64,000 bases of DNA from Crambe crambe (GCA_963924555.1 OZ004596.1:4536139-4600138); one strand, 5' to 3'. Shown: positions 13,171 through 25,958, numbered from the stretch's first letter. The notes: generated by a model from the sequence alone, not told the origin. Made by a program: numbers and translations.

Positions 13171-13689
13171 GATGATCTTTACCAATTTTGTGACTATAGC
13201 TTGCATTTCTATTAACAACTTCACCGTTATCAGTGTTTGCCGTGGTACATAGAGTTGCCCCTTTTAGTGAGTTTGTCATAGTAGCTAGCTATATTAGCTA
13301 TGGTTTTAACTAAAATTTTGACAATACTATTGTTTTTTTCCCCCTGAAGATTACCATAAAGGGAAATATTCCCACACCAGACTCTTGCATGGATGGCCCA
13401 CTAGCTACTCTGAAGGACTCAATTCAGACAAAAAATCTGTCTGTCATCATCTTGCCAGAATGAGCTTCAGTGTATGCACATACCAAAATATTATGGGTGA
13501 ATCTATTTGTTTCTTAGTATAGATGCTCACTTATGCTAATTATCGTAAGGAACTTCATATGATAATCCCCAAGCAGTGCAACTTAGAGATAACTACCCAT
13601 TCCAACCACTCAAAAGTATAATTGGCTAATGCTAAAACTGACTCTGAATGCATTTGCTATAGCTAGTCATAGCGCTAGTACCTACCTAC
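13171..13689. other. Intergenic stretch, nothing recognised
   Basis: Upstream of LTO1. AT-rich, with short poly-T and TAGCTA motifs; no conserved coding segment, RNA gene or element end was seen before the MITE that begins at 13690. Confidence 0.5.
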
Positions 13690-14092
13690 CAGTGGCGTGC
13701 GCGCGCGCGAAATTTTTTGCGAACCACGCCCACTTTTGATTAATCACACCCTCTTTATTATACCCAGATGATGGCCTAAGTATTAGCTACCCTACTTTAC
13801 CAGCGTACAGGATCAGAAGTGAGAAGACACTGGTGCAGACTGAATAAAGAAGCACAGAAATTTTAGATCGAGATGTGCATTATTTAGGGTAAAAACGTGC
13901 CGGGCGCATGCGCCTCGCCGATGTGATTATTGAACTCTGATCCAATGCTGCTGTAAGTGTAATAAACTCTTGCTAGATGATCAGCTTTAAATAATTGGAT
14001 AGATAACTATAGAAGCGAGCCTACTGAAAAAGCTAGCTAGCAGCTGAGGGGGGTGCTCGAGCACCCTGAGCACCTCGCTAGATACGCCACTG
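13690..14092. mobile_element. hAT-like MITE with CAGTGGCGT ends
   Basis: The block starts CAGTGGCGTGCGCGCG and ends GATACGCCACTG, giving inverted 9-base termini of the CAGTGGCG type common in hAT-derived non-autonomous elements. CCTAC is present on both sides (13685-13689 and 14093-14097), a partial match to a target duplication. A perfect 16-bp palindrome GGGTGCTCGAGCACCC lies near the right end. There is no coding capacity. The hAT assignment is inferred from the end sequence only. Confidence 0.6.
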
Positions 14093-14273
14093 CCTACACT
14101 CATAGGTTTGATCAAATCTGATTTAGCAACTAAAAGTGAAAATATGACGTACCAAAAATAATTCTATTTCTTAGTTATAAAACCACATCTGTAGCTATAA
14201 CTACACTTAAAAAGTAACTAAACTACGAGACATTTTTTTTTCCTAGAGTTGTACACATGTTGCATTGACTTCA

Positions 14274-17200
14274 CTACAGCTCACATTTCTTGACGTCGGG
14301 ATTCATCGGAGATCTTTTAGGACAGTTGAAAGCAGCTGCAAACTCATGACTGTTGGAGAGTATCCCAAGAGGTCTGCATAATCAAAAACACACTATTATG
14401 TATTCAAATTGACAGATCCAATTATTAGCTATATAGCTAGAATCATTTAAACATTACAGAGGCTGTTCCAGGGAATAGTCATCATGCAGTGTCATCTCAG
14501 GGAACATACCTTATAGGGTCTGGACTGTGGTTATCATATAAGAGAGTTAGCTAGTTGTTGATTTTGCAATGTTGCAACCTGGCACCAAAGCTGCAAGAAA
14601 AGTAATTAGGATTGAGCAGGTCTCTGGCTAATAATCAACAATGAGTACCATATAGCTAGCTACATATCCTGGCTAATAACCATAGTCATTCCAATCTGAA
14701 ACATTTTATTACCTACCTGAGTAGCACCAATGAAGAAGAGTTGATCTGGAGTATATGGAAGTCCAGGGAGCTTCTGCATGACTTCACACTTTACTTTTCA
14801 CTCTATTCTTGTATGCCTGTGATATTGACACAATCAGTCATGCAAACAGATCAGATTGGTACCAAGCCATTACAATGGACTGAACAACAGTATACAGTGG
14901 TGCAGCCAAGGTTTAAAGGAGGGAGTGCATGCACATGCACATTAGTAAGAAAGAAACTTAAGGTGTAATAACTAATATAGCGATGTAGTAGCTACAATTG
15001 TGAGATTCCACTGCATGCAGTTTGAATAACTATATACAACTCAGCCTTTGTACATGAATGAAACTGACCTGGTAGGCAGTGGCTAGGCCTCCATTGTCTG
15101 CAATGTTTTCACCAAGTGTGAATGTGCCATTAACCTGGGGGAAATTCATGTTTTAGTGACCATAACTATATTATAGCTACTTCAATAAAATTAATAGTAG
15201 CAAATTTCACACAAATGGCTAATGGTTTTGCTACAGTAGCCAGCTAAGTATCTTGCTGAGCTACAGAATGATGTATTTCTTACTGGTCCAGCTGGAAGGG
15301 AGTAAGAATTGTACTGATCAATGAAGCACTGCGTCCTTGTTCTGAATTCATTAAGAGATGCATCTGTCCACCAGTCCTCAAGATTACCCACTTCATTGAA
15401 CTGTCGACCTATAATTTAATTACATCATATCCACCTTAGACACAGGAGCTCAGTGCTCCCACTTAGCAAAGAATGAAAACTGGTTTGCTACTGTATATTA
15501 TGCAGTTTTCACTTTTGCCAAAGTCATGTTTTCTTGCAAGCTATTGTAGCTATAAATACCTGTATTATCGAATCCGTGAGTATATTCATGTCCAACAACG
15601 AATCCAATGGTACCAAACTTGAAGTATCTGTCATGTAATCATAGGCAATCTAATGAGCAGGGGTAGGGCATTGTTATTGACTAACAGTGGCCAGTAGGTC
15701 TTGAAGATTGGTGTATTTAGAATCCCCTCAAAGATATCTACAATCATAATTATTTATGGAAAAATGGAAGAAGAAAGAAAGAATCAAAAAATCAATAATA
15801 ATTAATTTATTTTCATGGTCATGTTCAACAATGAACATGAAAATAAATTACATGTACAAAATAGTAAGTACAATAACGTAAATAAATCAATATGAAAGTA
15901 AACACGATAATTTCCCAACTTAAGGTAAGGCTTACAAATCTGGTTTCCTTGTGGATAATAGAATGCATTGACGATACTGGGTGGAGGGAGTTTCAAGCTC
16001 CACTGCGACCTATTATTGACTTTCCGTGCGGAGGAAATCTCTTGAAGACGAGAAAATCGGAGAGCGTTTATGTAATTAAAGAAGTAGCCATTTTGTAGGG
16101 AAAGACTGAGCTGTGAGAAAGGATATATTCCAAGAAAGTAATGCTGATTTTTGTCTGTGCAATGTAACTACACATACTGTACTATAGTATCCATTCAAAA
16201 AGGTGTTGTTGAGCACCATATCAGGATATGCCAAAAATTCATTGACAGAATTGAGTTTATTCAGTGCTCTTTGTTTTGTGGCATCATCCAGCCAATCCCT
16301 TCCGCTTATTCGTTGATTGAGGGCCCTTTTGAGCTCTACCAGAATCTCTGAAAGATTTCCCTGCATGTGTGTGGGAAATTATGCATATTGGAACTATGTA
16401 GCTTGCTATGTACTCACCCTGGATACTGGAGGGAGTAAATGCCCTGGATATTGCAAGAGGAAGCAGCCGTTCAACACTGTTGACACAGAATTGGTAGCGA
16501 GGTGGCTCTTCATTGCCTATAGTTATTATGTTATACAAACAAAGATCAATTTTATCTGAAAGGGGTGGAGTTTCATCTACCTGTTAGGTTTTTTTTGTAT
16601 TATGTAAAAAATGTCGCTGAATTCCCTACTCAGAAATGGTAATGCTACATACAGTAACTGTAGTTTTCCAGAATACTGCATACAGGATTGAAAACAGGAT
16701 GGATTCCTGGTATTACCAGAATGTAGTGGACTGGACTCACACAGTATTTGTTCGTTGAATGAGTGCATTGACTGAACGAAGAAAATCTGGTGCCGAAACA
16801 ATAACTGGTAGGCTTGTGTCCACAGCAACACCACCAAGACTTCCGAAATATTGTATATTTTGTACCCAGTTATACTGAAACATATCATTATTACATTATC
16901 AACATATAAAAGAGAAGCATACCACAGGCATTAATGCAGAAAGTTGATCATAAGACATTAATCTTATCCTCTCAGTCGGCAGTCTCCTCCGAGCATCGAA
17001 GTCATAATACTGTTAATAAATTTACTAGCTGAAGATGATCTTTGTATATTAAAAGATTTATGCTGGCTATCTGTGCCTCAAAGTCCAGTATTCCATCGAT
17101 AGAAGAACTGTACACATCATCAGATATTGAAGGGTTAAGGAGTTGAAAGACCTTCAGCATCATTCCTTTAAGCTGTAACAATAAAAAAAATAACTGAGTC

Positions 17201-18027
17201 AGTTTTAATTCAAGAGCTGCAATTAAGTAGCTAGCTATTACCATTGGATGGTCATAAGAAAAATTCTGCTGGACACACAGCAGTACTTTATTATGTATAC
17301 AATTGTAGTACTATAGATGTATTATGTGTTAAGTCTTGTGGTCTTGTGGTCAATTAAATAAGCATGGCCACTTTGCTTACATAGTCTCGAGTTGAGTTTT
17401 GCTGATAGAACACCTGAGCAGGGATTGTCAGTCCACCCTGATCCACCTACATGTGTAGCCACAACAATGAGCCCATATTATTATCGAGAATCTGATCACA
17501 TACAGAAAGTATATTCCTTGAGGAGTTACTAGGATCAGTGGCAACTCCAAGTGTGAAGAAGGCTGGACTTGTATGAAGCTGCTCAGTGAGGAAGCCACTT
17601 CTGCTGTTGATGTCCCATTGAGTGTCCAAGTTAATCCCCACCAATGGCCATCCTCCTACCATATTACATCAGATAATTTAATCTCTCCAATGAATGTAGT
17701 ATAACTAGGTGATACTTAAGCTTATATTATACAGCATCTACCAATTTATACAGGAATCAAAAAATTTGAATTTCGGGGGTATATTTTTCACTGCCTGATA
17801 CTTTGTCAGATAAATTAATGGTAGCTAAATCCAGATGCCACCTAAGGATGTTATTACTTCAGTGAGAGAAGTACGTGCCTCCTGCAAGGTCATCCCCTGC
17901 ATGCATGATTGGTAGTATGTGATAGCTTTTGCAATGGCTTCCACACTCCTGTTGTTGCCAGACTCCATTAGTGCTCGACATTGATGGAGCATGGCATTGA
18001 AATTGAGCGAACTGTTCCAACACCTAA
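14274..18027 (-). pseudogene. M13 metallopeptidase copy A, decayed
   Basis: Exons of a neprilysin/ECE-type (M13) zinc peptidase are all recognisable from the segment ALMESGNN...[15 protein letters not shown] (17.85-17.98 kb) to the C-terminal [10 protein letters not shown]. They include NAFYYPQGNQI (15.95 kb), the zinc exon [15 protein letters not shown] (15.57-15.62 kb) and [16 protein letters not shown] (15.1 kb). Compared with copy B, a 10-bp deletion near 17973 shifts the frame straight into a stop, and an 11-bp deletion near 16435 shifts it again. The canonical terminal Trp codon is missing (CEL then TAG). No signal-anchor or N-terminal exon exists upstream; a RecQ-like helicase fragment occupies that place. 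It is therefore a 5'-truncated pseudogene most similar to copy B. Confidence 0.85.
15801..15850. repeat. Short inverted repeat in an intron of copy A
   Basis: AATTTATTTTCATGGTCATG is followed a few bases later by TGAACATGAAAATAAATT, which would fold as a stem with a six-base bulge. Function unknown. Confidence 0.6.
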
Positions 18028-18234
18028 TAATTCACCACGTAATGGGAGCAATTGTTTTATCCTGACACACACAAGTCATGGCTCTACTACATACAGTAGA
18101 GCATCTGATAAAGGACACTCGAAAGAGGACAAACTTCTCAACAAAGGACAATCTAAACGTATACACTCTATAGAAAGTAACCTCCAAAAGAGAACAACCT
18201 CTCTACAAAGGACAAAAAGGCAGGGTCCCAAGTG

Positions 18235-18545
18235 TCATTCCACTATACTCATGGTTCTTGTTTTGTGGAGCCTTTCTTGAAACAACTGTGGATTGTTTAT
18301 CTGTTGAAGAGATCCCCAGTGCTGGAATACCAGCCAACTGATGCTTCATTAAGGCACACAGGGGTGATACAACTAGAATTATGGATTTTCTCTCCGACAC
18401 CACAAATTAAATCAAACAGAGAAGGCAGGACTTGCCATAGCCAGTTGGCAAACTGATAAGCACGTCTTTTCCACTGGCCAGCTGCAAGATGCTCCCTCTT
18501 CAAACTGTACCCAAGTGAAGCTGCTACCTTTGCTATGAGTTTTCT
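18235..18545 (-). pseudogene. RecQ-like helicase fragment, with in-frame stop
   Basis: On the minus strand one frame reads GKDVLISLPTGYGKS (Walker A, motif I of RecQ-type helicases) at about 18450-18410. An in-frame TAA follows, then SERKSIILVVSPLCALMKHQL (motif Ia region) and a degenerate continuation. Only the N-terminal helicase motifs are present, on about 300 bp. It is an insertion or processed fragment lying where the N-terminal exons of M13 copy A would be. RecQ-like fragments of this type are often multicopy in invertebrate genomes (recollection, not checked). Confidence 0.7.
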
Positions 18546-18799
18546 GACATTGCTGGCTCTGTCACACTAAAAAAATGAATCATGAAAAAATAGGGCCAGG
18601 TGCATTTCTTTACATGATTCTCTCCATATAAGCAGAGGCATTGAGCTACTGATCAAAGATTATGCACAAGACACTTTAATGCTATATCAAAAATAATTTC
18701 TCTATTTCAGCTTGCCATGCTGTAATTCTGTACTATATAATGTGAGCATGGGGTAGGACAAAATGGAAAAAGCACTACATCATAACAATAACTAGGGCA

Positions 18800-19390
18800 A
18801 TGTTCAACATTCAGTTGACAGCGAGCGAGCGAGCAAGCAAGTTTTCTTTAGTGCTACAACTCTTTAGAAGATTTTGCTGTTTAGTTCATATGTATTAGAT
18901 AAGCTACAACTACTACTAGTGCTTGATATTGTGTCAGAGACAAGATTCATGTAAGTGGTGGTTCCAACCAGAAAACTCCACACATCAAAAGCTGTAAATA
19001 CTTACCACAAGCACTCTATATAAGCCAAGCGCCTACAATTCACTTTGATACATTAGCTAATTTTGACAGTGAGCGAGCAAGCAAGTTAGTGCTACAACTG
19101 TTTTAGATTTGCTGTTGAGTTTATATGTAACAAAGTACTTAAATAAGCCAGGCTAGAGCCTCTACAACTACTACTATAGTAATGTGCAGCATTTGACAGT
19201 GAGCAAGTGAGCAGCTGATAGGCTCCAGTACTTACAAGCTTGATATTGCTGTCAGAGACAAGAGTCATGTAAGTTGTGGTTCCAACCAGGAAGCTCCATA
19301 CATAGAAAGCTGTAAATACTTACCACAAGCACTTAGATAACAAGCGCCTACAATCCACTTAGATAAGCCTAGCGCCAGGCTATAGCTAGG
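18800..19390. repeat. Two tandem copies of a roughly 260-bp unit with exon-like core
   Basis: The two copies (about 18810-19045 and 19060-19385) share TTGACAG(C/T)GAGCGAGC, GTGCTACAAC, GCTTGATATTG, a core containing GTGGTTCCAACCAG, and AAATACTTACCACAAGCAC. On the minus strand the core of the second copy reads as AFYVWSFLVGTTTYMTLVSD after a TTTACAG acceptor and before GTAAGT. The first copy reads AFDVWSFLVGTTTYMNLVSD. That could be a duplicated exon or a chance reading; I do not recognise the protein. The remainder up to 19602 is AT-rich spacer. Confidence 0.55.
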
Positions 19391-19602
19391 ATTCTAGCTA
19401 GAGGCTGGGTTCAAGGCTAGTTAGCTAGTAGCCTATGCAATCATGTGAACAGCTATATACATATCATATAACACAACATCTATACGTTGGAGAGTATATT
19501 ATGTACATCAGCCAGCCTATATAGTTATATAATAGTAATTAGCTAAACTACAAGGTTTTTTTCCTAGCTAAAGCTGTACGCATAATGCATGTTGCATTGA
19601 CT

Positions 19603-21396
19603 TCACCACAGCTCGCATTTCTTGACGGGATTCATGCGAGATCCCGTAGGACAGTTGAAAGCAGCTGCAAACTCACGACTGTTGGAGAGTATCCCAAGAG
19701 GTCTGCACAATCAAATACACACAATCACATATTCAATAATTAGCTAGCATGCTACCAGCTAGCTGCAGAATCCAAAGTCCTTCCTTTATTTAAAGCTAAC
19801 CTTTCCCCCTTTCCCTTTATTGTACTAGTTAGAATTATTCAAACATTACAGAGTCTGCTCCAGGGAATAGTCATCAGTGTCATTTCAGGGAACATACCTT
19901 ATAGGGTCTGGACTGTGGTTGTCACCTAAGAGAGTTTGTTGTTGATTTTGCAATGTTGCAACCTGGCACCAAAGCTGGAAAAAAGCAATTAGATTGAGCA
20001 GGTCTCTGGCTAATAACCAACAATGAGTACCCATAGCTACATATCCTGGCTCATAATCAGGTACAGCATAATACTGAACCATAGTCATTCCAAGCTGAAA
20101 CATTTTTATTACCTACCTGAGTAGCACCAATGAAGAAGAGTTGATCTGGATTATATAGAAGTCCAGGGAGCTTCTGCATGACTTCACCTTTACTTTTCAC
20201 TCTATTCTTGTATGCCTGTGATATTGACACAATCGGTCATGTAAACAGATCAGATTGACACCACAAAGGCACCTATTGGAATGGACTGAGTACAGTGGTG
20301 CAGCCAGGGTTTAAAGGAGGGAGTGCACATATGCACATGTGTATAGATTCCACTACTGCATGCAGTTCAATACTCTATACTGAATAAGTATAAATACTGA
20401 ATGAACTGACCTGGTAGGCAGTGGCCAGGCCTCCATTGTCGGCAATGTTTTCACCAAGTGTGAATGTGCCATTAACCTGGGGGGGATTCATGTTTAGTGG
20501 CTATAGCTACTTAATAGTAGCTAGTAGAGATTTCACACATGATGATGTCTAATAGTTTTGCTACAGTAGCTAGCTAATTATCTTGCTGTATTCTTACCGG
20601 TCCAGCCGGAAGGGAGTAAGAATTGTATTGATCAACGAAGCACTGTGTCCTTGTTCTGAATTCATTAAGAGATGCATCTGTCCACCAGTTCTCAAGATTA
20701 CCCACTTCATTGAACTGTTGACCTATAATTTAATTACAGCATATTACAGTTGATAGAATCTTTCTAGCTATATGGTAGTTTGGCTTGATTATCAGGCCAT
20801 GGAGAAGTAGGGTTGCTAGTGAGTGTACTCTACACTCATAAGTGTGATCATGCAGAGTAACTTCACAGTCATTGATTATTAGTGTTCTCTCAGCCTGGAA
20901 TCAGAATAGCTATAAAGTTGTGGCATCCCCAATAAATATAAAAGGAGGAAAAAAATTGATAACAGTAGTCAGTTCAATCTAGAGGCTGCTAGCTATAATA
21001 TGTAGCCATGTGCCTTCATTTTGCTCCAATGCACAATATCAAAACACTATATACTCAAAGTCTAATTAGATATGTGGGAGGTAACTTATAGCTATAGTGA
21101 CTGGTCTTACTGACCCAGGACACAGTAGTAAAGAATGAAAATTGGTTTGGTACTGTATATTACGCAGTTTCACTTTTGCCAAATTTATGAGATATCTTGT
21201 AAACACTATACCTGTATTATCGAATCCATGAGTATATTCATGTCCAACAACGAATCCAATGGTACCAAACTTGAAGTATCTATCATGTGGTCATAGGCAA
21301 TCTAATGAGCAGGAGTAGGGCATTGTTATTAACTAACAGTGGCCAGTAGGTCTTGAAGAATGGTGTATTTAGAATCCCCTCAAAGATATCTACATC

Positions 21397-21432
<36 letters not shown>

Positions 21433-24400
21433 AACAACAACAATAACAACAACAAACAATAAAGTCCAAGCTTTAGAACTTAAAGCTTGGCAGCTTACAA
21501 ATCTGGTTTCCTTGTGGATTATAGAATGCATTGAGGATACTGGGTGGAGGGAGTTTCAAGCTCCACTGTGACCTATTATTGGCTTCCCCTGTGGAGGAAA
21601 TCTGTTGAAGACGAGAAAATCGCACAGTGTTTATATGATTGAAGAAGTAGCCATCTTGTAGGGAAAGATTGAGCTGTGAGAAAGAGTTAAAGCAGCCAAA
21701 ATTAAAATATAATTTGTCTGTGCAATGTAACCACACATACTGTGCTGTAGTATCCATTCAAAAAAGTGTTGTTGAGCACCATATCAGGATATGCCAAAAA
21801 TTCATTGACAAAATTGAGTTTATTTAGTGCTCTTTGTTTTGTGGCATCATCCAGCCAATCCCTTCCGCTTATTCGTTGATTGAGAGCCCTTTCGAGCTCT
21901 ACCAGAATCTCTGAAAGATTTCCCTGCATGTGTGTGGGAAATCATGTATATTGAAGCTATGCAGCTATGTACTCACCCTGGATCCTGGAGGGAGAAATTG
22001 TTCAGTAAATGCCCTGGATATTGCAAGTGGAAGCAGCTGTTCAACATTGTTGACACAGATTTGGTAGCGAGGTGGCTCTTCATTGCCTATAGTTATTATG
22101 TCAATTTTATCTGAAAGGGGTGGGAGTTTCATCTACCTGTTAGGATTTTTAGTATTGTATAATGAATGTCGCTGAATTCCCTACTCAGAAATGGTAATGC
22201 TTTGTACAGCAACTGCCACTTTGAGTAGTTTTCCAGAATACTGCATAGAGAATTGGATTCCTCTGTGGTGGTATTGTCAAGATGGAGGTGGACTGGACTT
22301 ACGTAGTATTTGTTCGTTGAATGAGTGCATTAACCGAGCGAAGAAAATCTGGTGCCAAAACATTAACAGGTAGGTTTGTGTCCACAGCAATACCACCAAG
22401 ACTTCCGAAATATTGTATATTTTGTACCCAGTTATACTGAAATATATCATTAGCTATTACATTATATGTACCAATAATTAAAAGACGTACCACAGGCATT
22501 AATCCAGAAAGCTGATCATAAGACATTAATCTTATCCTCTCAGTTGGCAGTCTCCTCCGAGCATCGAAATCATAATACTGTTAATAAATAATAAGTTTAC
22601 TAGCTGAAGGTAACCTTATTGAGAAACTACTGGCCCTTGCCATTTTCTGTGCAAAATGGCCAAATTTCCAAAGTGTTTGGCCTTTTGGGCCAAACAATAG
22701 TTGACTTGGCAAGTATAGGGTCTTAGATAATGATGATGCAAAAACAACAACAACAACAACAACAAAAAAAACACACACACTTAGTTGTTGAGGATATGAG
22801 TCAACAAACAAAACTAAAACATCCCACTAGCTCAAATTCTCTAACTGTAGCTTTTCCACTTCTAAGCTACACTCTGAAAGTTGAAAGTGTGTACATATCT
22901 ATTAAAGTAAGTACACCAATACAGTTTACAGGGAATATTCCTTTGGTATTAAGTACACACTTTTGGAATGTATAACTGATTCAAAGAAAATGTAGACAGT
23001 CCTGTCAGTATCACAGCAATTGTCAACTTCACACACACTGGCACTGCGCTTGGGGTTTACTTTTGCTTTATGGCCACCCAACTTTGTCATATGGCCAACC
23101 AAACCTTGAAGTGGTTGGCCATATGGCCAGCTGCCTGAAAAAAAAAATATTGGTCTCTCATTGCATACAAGACTTACGTTGGTTATCTGTGCCTCAAAGT
23201 TCAGTATTTCATCAATAGCAGAATTGTACACATCATCAGATATTGAAGGGTTAAGGAGTTGAAAGGCCTTCAGCATCATTCCTTTAAGCTGTAGAAATGA
23301 AAAATAACTTCCCTACATTTTTTTTTTCATTTCACGAAAATATTTTTTCCCTCACTTATTTACATGGCTCTATTAATACTACATTACAGTCCAACCCAAT
23401 CTAAATCACAAATTAATATTTCTAGCTAGTGGTTCTTGCATACATAATAAAGTACTCCTGTGGATCCAGCAGAATTTTTCTTATGATCATCCAATGATAA
23501 TAGCTAGCTACTTAATTGCAGCTCTTAAAACAATATGATCATTGCTCAAAAAAGTAAGGAAACAAGGGTAGGGGAAATGGGATCAATCTTCGTTCTGCAG
23601 CCAATAATCCCTACATATACATTCATTACTGCACTATAAAGCTACCTGATGTATAGGATTGTTTGCTGGATATACAGAATGAAGATTGATCCCATTTCCA
23701 CCCTTCATCCCTATCCTTGTTTCCTTACTTTCTGAGCAATGGTCATCCCTACATTTTTTTATTTTTATTTCACAGAAATGTTTTCCCCCTCAATTGTATG
23801 CACAAATGCAAGAGTTCGTGTATGCAGGGACATGATGACAATATTTATCAGCTTGAAGTGTTGAGCTATACTTGGAGGTCGAGGTGCAGATGAAATAGAG
23901 TCTACCAGTAGATGGATCGGTAAATCTAAAATCCCCGAGTTGATCAAGTAGTAGCACGCACATAGCTACCTACTAGAGCTAGAGCTTAGCTAGCTGAGTA
24001 ATATCGAATAAAATACATGTGCATCCGTATTATCGAAAATATGGCTTCCAAGGTCTCCTGGATCGACAAGTAGAAAGATCGTAGTAGAAAATACTTGCTG
24101 TAGTTTGTCCAGTATTAGTCTATACGAGGCATGTGCCGGCATCCCTACATAGAGAGAGGCATCCCTACATAGAGAGAGCTACCGCTCTCTTTGATATATG
24201 TTCAAGTCTTGTAGTTAAAATGGCCACTTTGCTTACATAGTCTCGAGTTGCGTTTTGCTGATAGATCACCCGAGCAGGGATTGTCAGTCCACTCTGATCC
24301 ACCTACATGTGTAGCAACAATAATATGTAAAGGCTATGAGAACCTGAATTATCTGATCACATACAGCAAGTATATTCCTTGAGGAGTTACTAGGATCAGT

Positions 24401-25296
24401 GGCAACTCCAAGTGCGAAGAAGGCTGGACTTGTATAGAGCTGCTCAGTGAGGAAGCCACTTCTGCTATTGATGTCCCATTGAGTGTTCAAGTTGATCCCC
24501 ACCAATGGCCATCCTCCTATTACATCAGATAATTTAATCTCTCCAACGACTGTAGTATAACTAGGTGATACTTAAGCTTATATGCAGCATTTATGTCAGA
24601 TAAATTAATGGTAGCTAAATCCAATAATTATTCTATCAGATGCCATTACAAATTGATTTAACATACCTAAGGATGTTATTACTTCAGTGAGAGAAGTACG
24701 TGCCTCCTGCAAGGTCATCCCCCGCATGCATGATTGGTAGTATGTGATAGCTTTTGCAATGGCTTCCAGACCCCTGTTGTTGCCAGACTCCATTAGTGAA
24801 CGGATGCGCTCGACATTGATGGAGCGTGGCGTTGTAAATGAACGAGCTGTTCCAACACCTAATTTAATTCACCACGTACGTAATGGAAGCAATTGTTTTA
24901 TCCTGACACACACAAGTCATGGCTCTACCACATACAGTAGGGCCTCTGATAAAGGACACTCCAACAAAGGAAAAGTATACACTCTACAGAGGTGTTGGAA
25001 GCAAGATTCGATTGGTCAGGCCTGAAATTGAAATGTAGCTAATCCCCTAGAACACTGAAGTTCTACAATTTGCTATAATTATTTGCTATCATAGATCACT
25101 TTCTTTTTTATTATTGATTGATGCTAGCCACTGAATTTAATTAACTTATTTTCCCCCAAAATATTGGTCAGGCCCAGGCTTGACTGGCCTGACCTGTTCC
25201 ACCACCATCTATGCTCTAGCTATAAAATAACCTTCAAAAGAGGGTCCCAAGTATGTCCATTACCACTAAACTCAGGTGTCATGGCATGCCTCTATC

Positions 25297-25333
<37 letters not shown>

Positions 25334-25958
25334 ATGACATTCTTGAGTAACCCAAGTTAGTAGCTAGCCCTCACCTCCCAAAAAAGGCTTTGCCGTTGCT
25401 TTCATACCTGTGCATCATGTTATGGTAAGGAGATGGCACTCACCAAAAGGGATGATAGTTTTCCTTATGAATCCATTGCAAGAAAATAAATAGAAGTCAT
25501 TGCAGGGATCAATGGAATCATCCAGACTTGAAAGAATCTGATTACTCAATTCAATGCAGGAAGGGGTGGTGCAAGTCGTGTCTTCAGATGTGCTGGTGCC
25601 TCTTGCCTTTTCTACTCCCAGTCCAGCTGCCAGGCCGACTATAATGATGATTCCTGCAGCTAAAGCAATCCCTAGCACACAGATAAAACTTCATAAAAAT
25701 ATACTAGCTAAAACTCTAGCTATAACCACCTAATATAAGAGCCACTATCCCGTAGGTCGAACGAAGTCCTTTAGATTTGGTTAACTTGGTATCTACACTA
25801 TAAAGAAATGGCAAAAGGAACTGTTAATAACTTTAGCTAGCTATATTTTGAATAGAAAAAATAGTGAGCTAAAACCCATTCACTTTGTACTGAGTGCAAA
25901 CTTACATAATGTCATATGAAGTCAATTTTTCGGTATCTTTGTCTTTCTCGCCCTCCAT
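19603..25958 (-). CDS. M13 metallopeptidase copy B (neprilysin/ECE-like), apparently intact
   Basis: This is a type II membrane zinc ectopeptidase that trims small extracellular peptides. Exon 1 starts at ATG 25958 ([17 protein letters not shown]), exon 2 gives [20 protein letters not shown], and exon 3 (to 25450) supplies the anchor ([19 protein letters not shown]) and [33 protein letters not shown]. Later exons give [15 protein letters not shown] (24.7 kb), [19 protein letters not shown] (24.5 kb), [20 protein letters not shown] (23.2 kb), [11 protein letters not shown] (22.4 kb), [20 protein letters not shown] (22.07 kb), [15 protein letters not shown] (21.85 kb), [11 protein letters not shown] (21.5 kb), the zinc exon [13 protein letters not shown] (21.2 kb), [16 protein letters not shown] (20.45 kb) and a terminal [10 protein letters not shown]. 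HExxH and ExxxD residues are present. Introns hold a hairpin element, a (CAA)n tract and a 36-nt poly-C. No frameshift was seen by eye. Confidence 0.82.
21393..21456. repeat. (CAA)n-type trinucleotide repeat in intron of copy B
   Basis: ACAACAACA repeats with two ATAACA interruptions lie about 30 bp from an exon/intron border. Confidence 0.85.
22605..23180. other. Large intron insert in copy B, unidentified
   Basis: The equivalent intron of copy A (about 17000-17050) is roughly 10 times shorter, so about 500 bp was gained here. The insert holds repeated TGGCCATATGGCCA-like motifs, a (CAA)n run and no coding motif I recognise. Confidence 0.5.
23537..23744. mobile_element. Foldback (hairpin) element in intron of copy B
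   Basis: The left arm (23537-23599) contains GTAAGGAAACAAGGGTAGGG and GGGATCAATCTTC. The right arm (23675-23744) contains the near-perfect reverse complement, GAAGATTGATCCC and CCTTGTTTCCTTAC. The spacer between them also partly pairs (CCAATAATCC against GGATTGTTTG). The whole 208 bp can fold as one long hairpin, typical of a MITE or foldback element. Transcript of gene B would carry it as double-stranded RNA. Confidence 0.8.
24880..25290. other. Repeat-like intron sequence shared by copies A and B
   Basis: The segment at 24890-24970 (ATCCTGACACACACAAGTCA, then GATAAAGGACACTC) is nearly identical to 18050-18125 in copy A, so it predates or accompanied the duplication. Further on, two copies of TTGGTCAGGCC flank 25015-25190. 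Confidence 0.55.
25298..25333 (+). repeat. 36-nt poly-C tract (poly-G in the copy B transcript)
   Basis: Pure C on the plus strand. In the minus-strand gene the intron RNA would contain 36 G in a row, able to form G-quadruplexes. Confidence 0.9.

Noticed and set aside
13039-13224. Start of LTO1 at 13224 (MKLLIEMQAIV)
   Set aside because: The family begins near MSINTRIADPFEE; the upstream extension has no counterpart.
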